Origin: Kerstersia sp052103615 | GTDB taxonomy: Bacteria > Pseudomonadota > Gammaproteobacteria > Burkholderiales > Burkholderiaceae_B | Direction: 5' to 3' | Assembly: GCF_052103615.1 (NCBI RefSeq) | Contig: NZ_JBQEKA010000002.1 | Span: 62,001-126,000, forward strand | DNA: 64,000 nucleotides | Part shown: piece by piece, positions 26,187 to 35,200 of the stretch | Layout: every line of letters starts with the position of its first letter | How positions within the stretch are numbered: position 1 is the stretch's first letter | Made by a program: the position numbers and the translations under genes | The notes under the pieces: model-generated | Seen by the model: only the letters and a program-made list of their open reading frames with translations | The model's database searches: none | What the model was told of the DNA's origin: nothing

Positions 26187-27059
26187 ATGAGCTGGATCGA
26201 GAAAATCCTTCCCCCGCGTCTCTCTAAATCCCAGGACTCCGGCGCCCGCCGGGTGCCGGAAGGGCTGTGGGTCAAATGCCCCTCCTGCGAGGCGGTGCTG
26301 TATAACGAAGACCTGGCTGCCAGCCTGAATGTCTGCCCCAAGTGCTCCTATCACATGCGTCTTGGCGCGCGTGCCCGTATAGATTCCTTGCTGGATCTGG
26401 GCGGGCGCATGGAAATCGGCCAAAACACCCGCTCGGTGGATACGCTGAAATTCAAGGACAGCCGCAAGTACCCGGAGCGCCTGCAAGAAGCGATGAAACA
26501 GACGGGTGAAACCGATGCTTTGATCGTGATGAGCGGCAGCATTCATGGGGTGGCTGCTGTCCTGGCCTGCTTCGAGTTCTCCTTCATGGCGGGTTCGATG
26601 GGATCGGTGGTGGGCGAGCGCTTTGCCCGTGGCGTGCAGGCGGCGCTGGACCAGCGCACCCCCTTCATCTGCGTGGCCACTTCTGGCGGGGCGCGTATGC
26701 AGGAAAGCCTGCTGTCGCTGATGCAAATGGCCAAGACCAATGCCATGCTGACGCGCCTGTCGGAAGCGGGTTTGCCTTTCATCAGCGTGCTGACGGACCC
26801 GACTATGGGCGGGGTGTCGGCGAGTTTCGCCTTCATGGGCGATGTCGTGATTGCCGAACCCAAGGCCTTGATCGGTTTTGCCGGTCCCCGTGTGATTGAG
26901 CAGACGGTGCGTGAGAAGCTGCCGGAAGGTTTCCAGCGCTCCGAGTTTCTGATGCAGAAAGGCGCGATAGACCGCGTGGTGGACCGCCGTGAGTTGAAAA
27001 AGGAACTGGCGGATCTGCTGAGTTTGCTCACCGGCGTGGCGGTCGCGGACAAAGCCTGA
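26187..27059 (+). CDS. accD: Acetyl-CoA carboxylase carboxyltransferase subunit beta
   Basis: 290 residues. Forms malonyl-CoA with AccA. The N-terminal zinc ribbon uses Cys31, Cys34, Cys50 and Cys53; the crotonase-like carboxyltransferase core has GSMGSVVGERFARG, TSGGARMQES, DPTMGGVSASFAFMGDV and GFAGPRVIEQTV. trpA-accD linkage is standard in Proteobacteria. folC, which usually follows, is not here; a terminator and pagL follow instead. Confidence 0.98.
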   Translation: MSWIEKILPPRLSKSQDSGARRVPEGLWVKCPSCEAVLYNEDLAASLNVCPKCSYHMRLGARARIDSLLDLGGRMEIGQNTRSVDTLKFKDSRKYPERLQEAMKQTGETDALIVMSGSIHGVAAVLACFEFSFMAGSMGSVVGERFARGVQAALDQRTPFICVATSGGARMQESLLSLMQMAKTNAMLTRLSEAGLPFISVLTDPTMGGVSASFAFMGDVVIAEPKALIGFAGPRVIEQTVREKLPEGFQRSEFLMQKGAIDRVVDRRELKKELADLLSLLTGVAVADKA

Positions 27060-27077
27060 TTCACGGCGATTCTGATG

Positions 27078-27116
27078 GGGGCGGCCGCTTCGGCAACGAA
27101 GGCGCCGCCCCTTGTT
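27078..27116 (+). terminator. Intrinsic terminator of trpB-trpA-accD
   Basis: GGGGCGGC (27078-27085) pairs with GCCGCCCC (27104-27111); an inner CGCTTCG/CGAAG stem extends it, then TTGTTT. Located 19 nt past the accD stop. Confidence 0.8.
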
Positions 27117-27317
27117 TATGATATCTGTCTGTCAGCGTCCCCTGGGGATGCCACAAAATGTTTCTTTTTTGAAAATGCTTTGAACGCAACTCAGGACGCA
27201 GCATCTGTCCGTTTGGCGAGCCTTGTGTTTTCATTATGCTTTTACGCGCGCTGCGCGAGGTGCCGCTGTGCATCCGGGCGTGCATGGCTCCGCAATAGCT
27301 GGGGAGGAGGAGAAATC

Positions 27318-27866
27318 ATGCAGATTAAGCAAGCTTTGGCGCGCCGTTGGCGCTATGCGTTGGCGGCTATGCCCGCCGCTTTCCTGGCCTGTGCGCCGGC
27401 TGCCCAGGCGGCTGATGGCGGTTTGGGGCTGCGTGCTGGCATGGGGTCCGAGGCCTATCGCGCTGAAGTGTTCTACCAGACCGAGCCTTTCTGGTCGTAT
27501 GACTTTGGGGGCAACTGGGGGAAGTTGACGCTGGACGGCGAAGTTGGCGTTGCCTACTGGAAAGCGCGCCATAACGATGAATCCGGTAATGCCTGGCAGT
27601 TCACGGCAACGCCTATGCTGCGTTGGTGGATGACACCTTCTTTCTATCTGGAAGGCGGGATAGGCGCCAGTGTTTTCAGCACGACCCATGTGGCTGGCAA
27701 GCAGATCAGCACGGCGTTCCAGTTTGCTGATCAGATTGGCATCGGTTTCAGGCCTGCGCTGGGACACGATATCAGTTTGCGTTTCGCGCACTATTCGAAT
27801 GCCAGCATCAAACGGCCCAATCCCGGCCTGAATGCGCTGCAACTCAATTATGTTTACCGCTTCTAA
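27318..27866 (+). CDS. pagL: Lipid A 3-O-deacylase PagL
   Basis: 182 residues. Outer-membrane beta-barrel that removes the 3-position acyl chain of lipid A. Signal peptide is cleaved after AQA (residue 31). Alternating aromatic/hydrophobic strands run to a C-terminal Phe, as in outer-membrane proteins. The active site motif FAHYSNASIKRPNPGLN gives His158 and Ser160, matching the catalytic pair of Pseudomonas PagL. Start ATG 27318 has a strong GGGGAGGAGGAG upstream. Monocistronic, after the accD terminator. Confidence 0.93.
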   Translation: MQIKQALARRWRYALAAMPAAFLACAPAAQAADGGLGLRAGMGSEAYRAEVFYQTEPFWSYDFGGNWGKLTLDGEVGVAYWKARHNDESGNAWQFTATPMLRWWMTPSFYLEGGIGASVFSTTHVAGKQISTAFQFADQIGIGFRPALGHDISLRFAHYSNASIKRPNPGLNALQLNYVYRF

Positions 27867-27936
27867 GAGCAGGCGCTGAGGCAGGGCGGCGCACGCCGCG
27901 CAGGACATTGCCGCCGGAATAGGTCGGAAACATCGG

Positions 27937-27958
27937 CCTATCAACCTATCAACCTATC
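27937..27958. repeat. Short tandem repeat CCTATCAA
   Basis: Two exact CCTATCAA units and a third partial CCTATC in the 272-nt gap between pagL and the LysR gene. Nothing else recognisable is in that gap. It marks the left edge of the accessory island. Confidence 0.75.
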
Positions 27959-28138
27959 GGCTGATGGCTAAACGTGCGGCCAGCCTAGCCCGAGCGCGCG
28001 ACGCGATGCCGGGCTACGGTATGGGTTCGTTCTTGTGCTGTGACGGCCAGTGATTGAGCAACGGCTAGGGCAACAGATCGCCGCGACGGTGCGCGGCGGG
28101 GTGTCGTGGGATGTTGGCAAGCAACGTGGTCGAAGTAT

Positions 28139-29044
28139 CTAACGCTCGGGCACACGCCCATCGAGTTCTGATCGTTGTTCTTCGAACAAATGGATTAAAT
28201 AATCGGCGACTGCTCGGACTCGCCTTGAGTGCGCCAAGTTGGAATGGATGGCCAACCAGATTGGCTGATCCGCCCCCAGTTCAGGCAGCAGGCAGACAAG
28301 ACCCGCTTGTCGGGCCAGAAAGTGCGGGAGTACCGCCAATCCAATGCCTGCCGTCGCGGCAGCCATCTGTGCTGACAGCGTGTTGGCTTCCATTTGGCAC
28401 GGCCGTCCTCGCAACATGCGAGCGATCCATTTTGCGGCCGGTAGATGGCTATGGGACTCCGCCCAGCCAATGAAACTATCGTCATCGAAGGTGGCCGCAT
28501 CAGCCCCGGCGCTACGTGCATTGACGTATCCACGAGCGCCGTAAAGGCCAAATCCCAGGCTGCCCAAGCGCTTGATCGTGACGTTTCCCGCTTCTGGTTT
28601 GACCATCCGCACAGCCAGATCGGCATCCCGCCGGTGCAGGTTCACGGTCTGTACACCGCTGACGATCTCCACGCGCAGCTCAGGATGGGTGGCAAACAGC
28701 TTCGGCAGCGAGGGAACGATGAGCGCGTTGGCCAGGTTCTCTGCCGTGGCAAGGCGCACGCATCCAGCCACTTGCCCTTGCTGCTGCGCGGCTTCTCCGA
28801 AAGCCTGCCCGGCATGTTCCAGTGCTTCAGCATGCTCCAGCAGGGCTTCACCATCATCTGTGAGGCTGTAGCCACTCTGATGTCGGCTGAACAGTGGTAC
28901 GCCTAGTGCCGCTTCCAGGCGATCCAGTCGCCGTGACACGGTAGCAACGCCCATATCAAGCTCGGTGGCAGCACCGCTCAAGGTGCCCGCACGCGCAATG
29001 GCCAAAAAGATACGGGCGTCATCCCACTGGATTTGAGTATTCAT
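28139..29044 (-). CDS. LysR-family transcriptional regulator
   Basis: 301 residues. N-terminal winged HTH (MNTQIQWDDARIFLAIARAGTLSGAATELDMGVATVSRRLDRLEAALG) and a type-2 periplasmic-binding effector domain (~95-295). Similar to the short CrgA/DmlR-like group. Divergent from the aldo/keto reductase with a 97-nt intergenic region that carries two TTCCA...TGGAA dyads, so it most likely controls the three-gene operon to its right and itself. Base composition looks less GC-rich than the core genes. Confidence 0.93.
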   Translation of the reverse strand: MNTQIQWDDARIFLAIARAGTLSGAATELDMGVATVSRRLDRLEAALGVPLFSRHQSGYSLTDDGEALLEHAEALEHAGQAFGEAAQQQGQVAGCVRLATAENLANALIVPSLPKLFATHPELRVEIVSGVQTVNLHRRDADLAVRMVKPEAGNVTIKRLGSLGFGLYGARGYVNARSAGADAATFDDDSFIGWAESHSHLPAAKWIARMLRGRPCQMEANTLSAQMAAATAGIGLAVLPHFLARQAGLVCLLPELGADQPIWLAIHSNLAHSRRVRAVADYLIHLFEEQRSELDGRVPER

Positions 29045-29047
29045 TTG

Positions 29048-29065
29048 TTTTCCAAATGTGGAAAA
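29048..29065. promoter_or_regulatory. Candidate LysR operator (perfect dyad)
   Basis: TTTTCC-AAATGT-GGAAAA is a perfect 6-6-6 inverted repeat 3 nt from the LysR start codon. It contains a T-N11-A core, the usual LysR-type site geometry. Confidence 0.6.
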
Positions 29066-29087
29066 TAGGATTCATTTTTTATCTATG

Positions 29088-29105
29088 TTCCAATCTTTTT
29101 TGGAA
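29088..29105. promoter_or_regulatory. Second TTCCA/TGGAA half-site pair
   Basis: TTCCA-N8-TGGAA repeats the half-sites of the dyad at 29048-29065 about 40 nt away, as expected for recognition and activation sites of a LysR tetramer. Confidence 0.45.
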
Positions 29106-29141
29106 GATCATACTTCCCCCCATCTTGTAAGGGGAAGTGCA

Positions 29142-30125
29142 ATGCAAAAACGAAAGCTTGGATACGATCTGGAGGTTTCCGCCCTCGGCCTTGGCTGCAT
29201 GGGCATGAGCGAGTTCTATGGCCCGCGCGACGATGAGCAGGCGCTACATCTGCTGGATCAGGCGATCGGCGTGGGCGTGGACTTCCTCGATACCGCCGAC
29301 ATGTATGGCCCACATCACAACGAAGAGTTGATAGGCCGCTTCCTTGCGACACGCAAACCGGAGGTGCAGATTGCAACCAAGTTTGGCATCGTGCGCAGGC
29401 CCGGCGAATATCGACGCAGTATCGACAACAGCCCGGATTACGCACAGAAATGCTGCGAAGCCTCGCTGCAGCGGCTTGGTGTCGAGCAGATCGACCTGTA
29501 CTACGTCCATCGCATAGACCCTGCGCAGGCGATTGAAGAAACGATGGAGGGCCTGGCCCGACTCGTACAGCAAGGTAAGGTCGCACGCATCGGCTTGTGT
29601 GAGGTCAGCGCGGCCACCCTGCGGCGTGCGCATGCCGTTCATCCGGTGGCAGCCGTCCAGACTGAATACTCGTTGTGGACACGGGACGTGGAAACCGAGG
29701 TTCTCCCGACCTGCCGCGAACTGGGTATCGGCCTGGTGGCTTATTCGCCATTGGGGCGCGGTTTTCTGACGGGGCGGTTCCAGCAGAATGCGACCTTCGA
29801 GGAAGGCGACTTCCGCGCCAGCCTGCCGCGTTTTCAGCCAGAGAACCTCACCACCAACCGTTCCCTGGTCGATGTCATTTCATCCATCGCCGTGCGCAAG
29901 GCGTGCACGACGGCACAAATCGCTTTGGCATGGCTATTGGTGCAAGGCGATGACATCGTGCCCATTCCCGGTACGCGGCGCGTCACGCATCTGCAGGACA
30001 ACCTGGGCGCGTTATCGGTACGCCTGGAGCCAGACGATCTGGCTGAACTGGGGCGTGCGCTCGACACAGTGCCAGTCGCAGGAGACCGTTATTCCGCAGA
30101 AGGGATGAAAGGGGTCAACGCATGA
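29142..30125 (+). CDS. Aldo/keto reductase
   Basis: 327 residues. NADPH-dependent carbonyl reductase of the AKR13-like group (MQKRKLG...VSALGLGCMGMSEFYGP). Catalytic tetrad visible as Asp50 and Tyr55 in LDTADMYG, Lys80 in ATKFG and His123 in YYVHRID. Typical YSPLGRGFLTG and cofactor-binding IPGTRRVTHLQDN follow. Start ATG 29142 follows AAGGGGAAG; an upstream ATG-less extension crosses the operator region. Overlaps the next gene by 4 nt (ATGA). Substrate is unknown; the context suggests a xenobiotic or quinone-like compound also handled by the MFS pump. Confidence 0.94.
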   Translation: MQKRKLGYDLEVSALGLGCMGMSEFYGPRDDEQALHLLDQAIGVGVDFLDTADMYGPHHNEELIGRFLATRKPEVQIATKFGIVRRPGEYRRSIDNSPDYAQKCCEASLQRLGVEQIDLYYVHRIDPAQAIEETMEGLARLVQQGKVARIGLCEVSAATLRRAHAVHPVAAVQTEYSLWTRDVETEVLPTCRELGIGLVAYSPLGRGFLTGRFQQNATFEEGDFRASLPRFQPENLTTNRSLVDVISSIAVRKACTTAQIALAWLLVQGDDIVPIPGTRRVTHLQDNLGALSVRLEPDDLAELGRALDTVPVAGDRYSAEGMKGVNA

Positions 30126-30541
30126 GCAGCCCTCGTTCTGAGCGGCGCGAGCAGGCTTTTGCGTTGCTGGCCCAACTTGACCCGCAGGCACCCGAAAAGG
30201 TCGCCAAAAACCTCGACGAACTGTCTGACGACTTTGCCGAGCTGGTGCTGGGGTTCGCGTTTACCGATGTGGTATCGCGCCTAGGCATTGACTTGCGCAC
30301 CCGTGAAATGCTGACCGTCGCCGCACTGATGGCGATGGGCAACGCGCCAGGGCAACTCGAATTTCATATCCGGGCCGCACTGAATGTCGGTGTCAGCAGA
30401 AACGAAATCGTGGAAATCCTGCTACAGATTGCCGTCTATGCCGGTGTGCCGGCGTGTATGAATGGCATCAGTGCGGCTAGGAAAGCATTTGCCTCACATG
30501 CGCAGGGCCAGCAGAGACCAGCAACGGGAGGGACAGCATGA
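30122..30541 (+). CDS. Carboxymuconolactone decarboxylase family protein
   Basis: 139 residues. The CMD/AhpD-like helical core appears in FAFTDVVSRLGIDLRTREMLTVAALMAMGNAPGQLEFHIRAALNVGVSRNEIVEILLQIAVYAGVPACMNG. It lacks the CxxC of peroxidase-type AhpD members, so a decarboxylase or unrelated role is more likely. No pca genes are near, so a true protocatechuate-pathway function is doubtful. Coupled by ATGA overlaps to the aldo/keto reductase before it and the MFS gene after it. Confidence 0.92.
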   Translation: MSSPRSERREQAFALLAQLDPQAPEKVAKNLDELSDDFAELVLGFAFTDVVSRLGIDLRTREMLTVAALMAMGNAPGQLEFHIRAALNVGVSRNEIVEILLQIAVYAGVPACMNGISAARKAFASHAQGQQRPATGGTA

Positions 30542-31728
30542 ATCAGTTCGCGTCCCCTCCCAATCAGGAGAGCATTCCTTGGCGCACTTGGCTGGCTGTC
30601 GTTGCGCTTGGCATGAGCGCATTCGCCATCGTGACGACTGAACTGGCCCCGATTGGCTTGCTTTCGCCTTTGGCGACTGAGTTTGGACAAACTGAAGGCC
30701 GGGCAGGATTGATCGTGACGGCGTATGCCTGGATAGCAGCGCTTGCTGCGCTGCTATCCGCCATGTTCCTGGGGCGAGTGCCACGCAAACCACTCTTGGT
30801 CGGCCTGATGCTGGTTTTGACCGTCTCTTGCACGATCGCAGCTTTCAGTGCACAGTTTTCTATGCTGCTGGGCGCGCGGATGATGGGGGCGCTGGCACAC
30901 GGCGCTTTCTGGGCCATGATTGGCTCCATTAGTGCGCAATTAGTGCCCGCACGGCAGGTTGGGTTGGCAACGTCGATTATTTTCGGTGGCGTGTCCGTTG
31001 CCAGCGTGCTGGGTGTGCCACTGGCCAACCTGCTGGCTCAACTCGATGGATGGCGAACAGCATTCACGGTGATAGCGGCACTGTCTCTGGTCGCGACCAT
31101 TGCCATCGCTTGGCGCGTGCCACGCTTGTCGGCATCAACATCCATCGGCCTGGATGCACTGACCAACGTTCTCAAAAACCGAACATTCCAGGGAATCTAT
31201 TTGGCGACGGCTTGCGCAATCACCGCTCACTTCGCTGCCTTTACGTTTATCGAGCCTTTGCTTTCGAGTGCTCTGCGCATTCGTGTCAATCTCATCAGCA
31301 CGCTACTGCTGGTGTTCGGCATCGCAGGCATCGTGGGTAATTTGATTTCCGGGAAGTTGATTGACCGTCATCTCAAGCGTCTGGTTCTGATCTCCTTGGC
31401 ACTGATGACCGCAAGCGTCCTCGCAATCGGATGCCTACCCGTTGGAAGCTCTGCCTTCATCGTCGGTGTGCTGCTGCTGGGATGGGGTGCTGGCGTCGCG
31501 ATCGTCTTTGTCGGCTTTCAAACCTGGATATTGAGATTGGCCGGATCGTCAGCGATGCCCGCCTCAGCCATCTATGTCGCCATTTTTAACGCGGCGATTG
31601 GCGCAGGTGCGCTGCTGGGAGGAATAGTGCTGTCCGTGACGAGCCTGAGTGGACTGATGATCATTGTTGCCATGGCAATGGCAGCCAGCCTTATCCCGGT
31701 CATGCTGATAAAAGCACCCACTTCTTAA
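30538..31728 (+). CDS. MFS transporter, drug/sugar efflux type (DHA1, SotB/AraJ-like)
   Basis: 396 residues, about 12 predicted membrane helices. The conserved TTELAPIGLLSPLATEFGQTEGRAGLIVTAYAW opening, the loop FLGRVPRKPLLVGL and GARMMGALAHGAFWAMIGSISAQLVP match the sugar/drug efflux branch. Last gene of LysR-controlled AKR-CMD-MFS operon (ATGA overlap at its start). Codon use is visibly less GC-rich than flanking genes, suggesting acquisition. Export of the reductase's substrate or product is inferred. Confidence 0.93.
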   Translation: MNQFASPPNQESIPWRTWLAVVALGMSAFAIVTTELAPIGLLSPLATEFGQTEGRAGLIVTAYAWIAALAALLSAMFLGRVPRKPLLVGLMLVLTVSCTIAAFSAQFSMLLGARMMGALAHGAFWAMIGSISAQLVPARQVGLATSIIFGGVSVASVLGVPLANLLAQLDGWRTAFTVIAALSLVATIAIAWRVPRLSASTSIGLDALTNVLKNRTFQGIYLATACAITAHFAAFTFIEPLLSSALRIRVNLISTLLLVFGIAGIVGNLISGKLIDRHLKRLVLISLALMTASVLAIGCLPVGSSAFIVGVLLLGWGAGVAIVFVGFQTWILRLAGSSAMPASAIYVAIFNAAIGAGALLGGIVLSVTSLSGLMIIVAMAMAASLIPVMLIKAPTS

Positions 31729-31768
31729 CTCGGCGGGTCTTTATGAAAAATTGAAAGAGGGCTGGCCT

Positions 31769-32020
31769 ATGGCGCTACGTCATTTGCGCTGTTTTCTCGC
31801 CCCCGAGGTCGATATCCATTTGGTCGAGGTACTACTATCGCAGTAGATCAAGGGGCTGCTCGATGATCTGTACGACGTGGGTTTCGCGCAGTCCGATGAA
31901 GCGGATGCCGCCGCGTTTGCACTTGTGCCGCCGCTCATCGGCAAACCGAACTTTGCGCAGCCCTCCCGTGCCCTAGGTAACTTCGGCGTAGTCCAACGGA
32001 ATGCTGCACTGGCGTCATGA
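31769..32020 (+). pseudogene. LysR-family regulator remnant
   Basis: One reading frame from ATG 31769 starts MALRHLRCFLA, the hallmark N-terminus of a LysR regulator, then jumps directly to PEVDIHLVEVLLSQ, which is effector-domain sequence (normally ~100 residues later). A TAG follows (31844-31846), then IKGLLDDLYDVGFAQSDEADA, again typical of a LysR effector domain, to TGA at 32018. So most of the DNA-binding domain is deleted and the rest carries a nonsense codon and loses similarity. Decayed BenM/CatR-like gene at the right edge of the island. Confidence 0.75.
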
Positions 32021-32029
32021 TGAAATGAA

Positions 32030-32064
32030 AAATCCCCCGGCAGGAGCTTCCTGCCGGGGGATTT
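32030..32064. terminator. Strong bidirectional terminator
   Basis: A perfect 16-bp stem (AAATCCCCCGGCAGGA / TCCTGCCGGGGGATTT) with a GCT loop, A-rich left flank and T-rich right flank. Positioned to end rne transcription (minus) and the island (plus). Confidence 0.93.
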
Positions 32065-32200
32065 CTTTATGCTGTTGTGCCACATGCAACGAAGGCCGGG
32101 CGGGCCATCTGCGCAGGGCCTTGTAGAGGCCTTGATGCGTTAAAGGCCTAAGCCTTAAGCGCCGCGCAGACAGCGGTCACACAGCCTCAGGAGTGACGGT

Positions 32201-35200
32201 TTAGTCAGCCTGGGGCGCGTCTGCCGTTTCTACCTGTTGCAGGGAGACCGGCGCCGGCGCAGCCGACGCTGCCTTGCGCGGCCGGCCCAGCTTCACGGCT
32301 GGTGCGTTGCTGGCAGCCGGTGCGGCGGCATTGCTGCGGGTTTCGACCCATTGCAGGCCTGCTGCCGCGATCACGGATTCCAGGGCCTGGGCCTTGTCAC
32401 TGCCATTGCTGGCAGGGGCGCTGCTGGCAACAGGCACCTGGATGGCCTGCTCAACCACGGTTTCCACCGTGGCAGTGACGGCTTCCGCTTGTTCCGGCGC
32501 TTCGTCCTGCGGGGCGTCAGCGCGGTCTTGCGCGTCGGCAAGAGGCTGAGCCTCAGCCGCAGCAGTGCTGCTCGCGGCCTCTGCCGGGGCGGCAGGTTCT
32601 GCGGCGGCGGCTGCTGCATCAGGCGCAGCGGTCTCTGCGGCGCCGAGGTCTGCGCCGGCCGCCGGGGAGGCGGGGACGACGGCAGCAGGTGCCACTGCAG
32701 CGGGAGCCGTTGCATCCGCAGCGCTCTCAACAGGAGCGGCAGCAACGGGGGCAGCAACAACGGGGGCAGGCTCGCTGGCCGGCGTCAGCGGGGCTGACAC
32801 ATGGGCCGTAGCGGCTTGCTCTTGTTGCAGGGCCGGTACGGCAGCGGCGGGCGCGGCGGTATCCGGCTTGGCCTGGACAGGGGCCTGCGCATCGCGGTCC
32901 GCGGCAAACGGCGTTTCGCTGGCGGCGCTGGCAACAGCGCTTGTCTCGGCAGCAACGGATGTTTGCTGGGCGCGTTGCGGCTCGGCAGGGGCAGGCGTGA
33001 CGGCCGTGGTCAGGGCGTCTTGCGTGACCTCAGCGGCAGCCGGTACGGCGGCAGGCGCGGTATCAGCAGCGATGGCATCGGTGGTGACAGTGTCAGCGGC
33101 GCTGGTTTCGACGGCAGCGGCGGCAACAAAAGCGGCTGGTATGGCGACGTTTTCCTCGCCTTCAGCATCACCTGCTGCGTTGTCGTCATTGCTGTCGCTA
33201 TCGAGTTGCGTGCCGGTTTCGTCACCACCCTGGCGGCGGCCGCGGCGGCTGCGGCGGCGGCGGCGCTTGCGCTCCGGATCGGCTTCACCGTTATCGTCGC
33301 TGCCGTCCTGACGCAACGTATCCAGATCCTGGTTCTCGTCGCCTGCATCGGCGGCGTCAGCGGCCGGGTGCGGCATGGCGGGCGCGGCAGCTTCCGTCAT
33401 AGCGCTGGCGGTAATGGCGCTGGCTGCTGCGGGCAGCGTGCTGTTCAGGGTATCGGTCGCCAGCGCTTCGCCATTTTGCGTGAGCTCATCACGGCGGCCG
33501 CCACGGCTGCGGCTGCGGCGGTTGCGCGAATTGCGCGGCGTGCCGTCATCGCTGTCGGTGGCGGGCGCCTGGGCCGCAGGCGCGTCCTGGTGGCGGGTGG
33601 CAACTTGGTGCTGGCGTACGGCATCGCGCGCGTCGGCATTGCGCGGCGTGCGCGGCTGGCGGCGATCCTGCTGCGTGGCGGTGTTGCTGGCGGCGTCAGC
33701 GGCTTCCGGCGCGCGGCGCTCGTTGCCATTGCGGCGGTTGCGCTGGCGGTCGCCGTTTTGCTGGCGGGAATCGGATTGGCGGCGCGAGGCAGAGCCTTCG
33801 CTGCGGGCACCGGCAGGTTTGGCGTGGCTGGGCTGGACGGCCGGTTTGGTTTCGGCAGGGCTGCCGCTGAACCAGGCGGCAATCCGCTTGAAGAGGCCGG
33901 ACAGGCCTGTGCCTGCCGCGCTGCCTGGCGCTGCTGCCGCGGGACGCGGCGTATGCAGCGGCGCGGGGGTTTCCGGGGTCACACCTTTGACCAGCGCTTC
34001 CTGGCGCGGCTTGGTGTTTTCTTCGCGGGCCTTCCAGACCGAGGCTTCGGCAGGGGCTTCGGCCAGCGTGAAGCTGGGCTTGATTTCTTCCAGGCGCGGG
34101 TCGTCGTGGCGCAGGCGCTCCAGGCTATGGTGCGGCGTTTCCAGGTTCTTGTTCGGAATCAGGACGACGTTAACCTTCAGGCGGGCTTCCAGCTTGGCGA
34201 TATCGCTGCGCTTTTCATTGAGCAGGAAGGTCGCGACATCCACCGGCACCTGCGCATGCACGGCGGCAGTGTTGTCCTTCATGGCCTCTTCCTGGATCAG
34301 ACGCAGGATGTGCAGCGCGCTGGATTCGGCGTCGCGGATCACGCCAGTGCCATTGCAGCGCGGGCAGGTGATGTGCGAGCCTTCATTCAGGGCGGGGCGC
34401 AGGCGCTGGCGCGACAGTTCCATCAGGCCGAAGCGCGAAATCTTGCCCATTTGCACGCGGGCGCGGTCAAAGCGGAGGGCATCACGCAGGCGCTGTTCAA
34501 CGGCGCGCTGGTTCTTGCTGTCCTCCATGTCGATGAAGTCGATGACGATCAGGCCGCCCAAGTCGCGCAGGCGCAACTGGCGGGCCACTTCATCAGCGGC
34601 TTCAAGGTTGGTGCGCAGCGCGGTTTCTTCGATGTCGGCGCCGCGAGTGGAGCGGGCCGAGTTGACGTCCACGGCCACCAGCGCTTCGGTGTGGTCAATG
34701 ACCACGGCGCCGCCGGAAGGCAGCTCCACGGTGCGCGAATAGGCGGTTTCGATCTGGTGTTCGATCTGGAAGCGCGAGAACAGCGGGATATCGTCACGGT
34801 AGCGTTTGACGCGGTTGACGTTGTCCGGCATCACGACGCTCATGAAGGCCGTGGCCTGATCGGCGATGTCATCGGTGTCGATGAGGATTTCACCGATATC
34901 CGGCGAGAAATAATCACGGATGGCGCGGATGACCAGGCTGGATTCCAGGTAGATCAGCACGGGGGCGGTGTTGTCGCGCGCGGCCGTGTCGATGGCATCC
35001 CAGAGTTGCTGCAGATAGGACAAGTCCCACTGCAATTCTTCCACACTGCGGCCGATGCCGGCGGTGCGGGCGATGACGCTCATGCCTTGCGGAATATTGA
35101 GCTGGTCCATCGCATCGCGCAGTTCCTGGCGCTCTTCACCTTCGACGCGGCGCGAAACACCGCCGCCGCGCGGGTTATTGGGCATCAGGACCAGATGACG

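Noticed and set aside
28021..28140. Possible tRNA or small RNA left of the LysR gene
   Set aside because: No cloverleaf or terminator could be drawn by eye.
31780..32085. 101-codon minus-strand frame over the LysR relic and terminator
   Set aside because: It runs through the terminator stem and has no motifs; the plus-strand LysR remnant explains the sequence.
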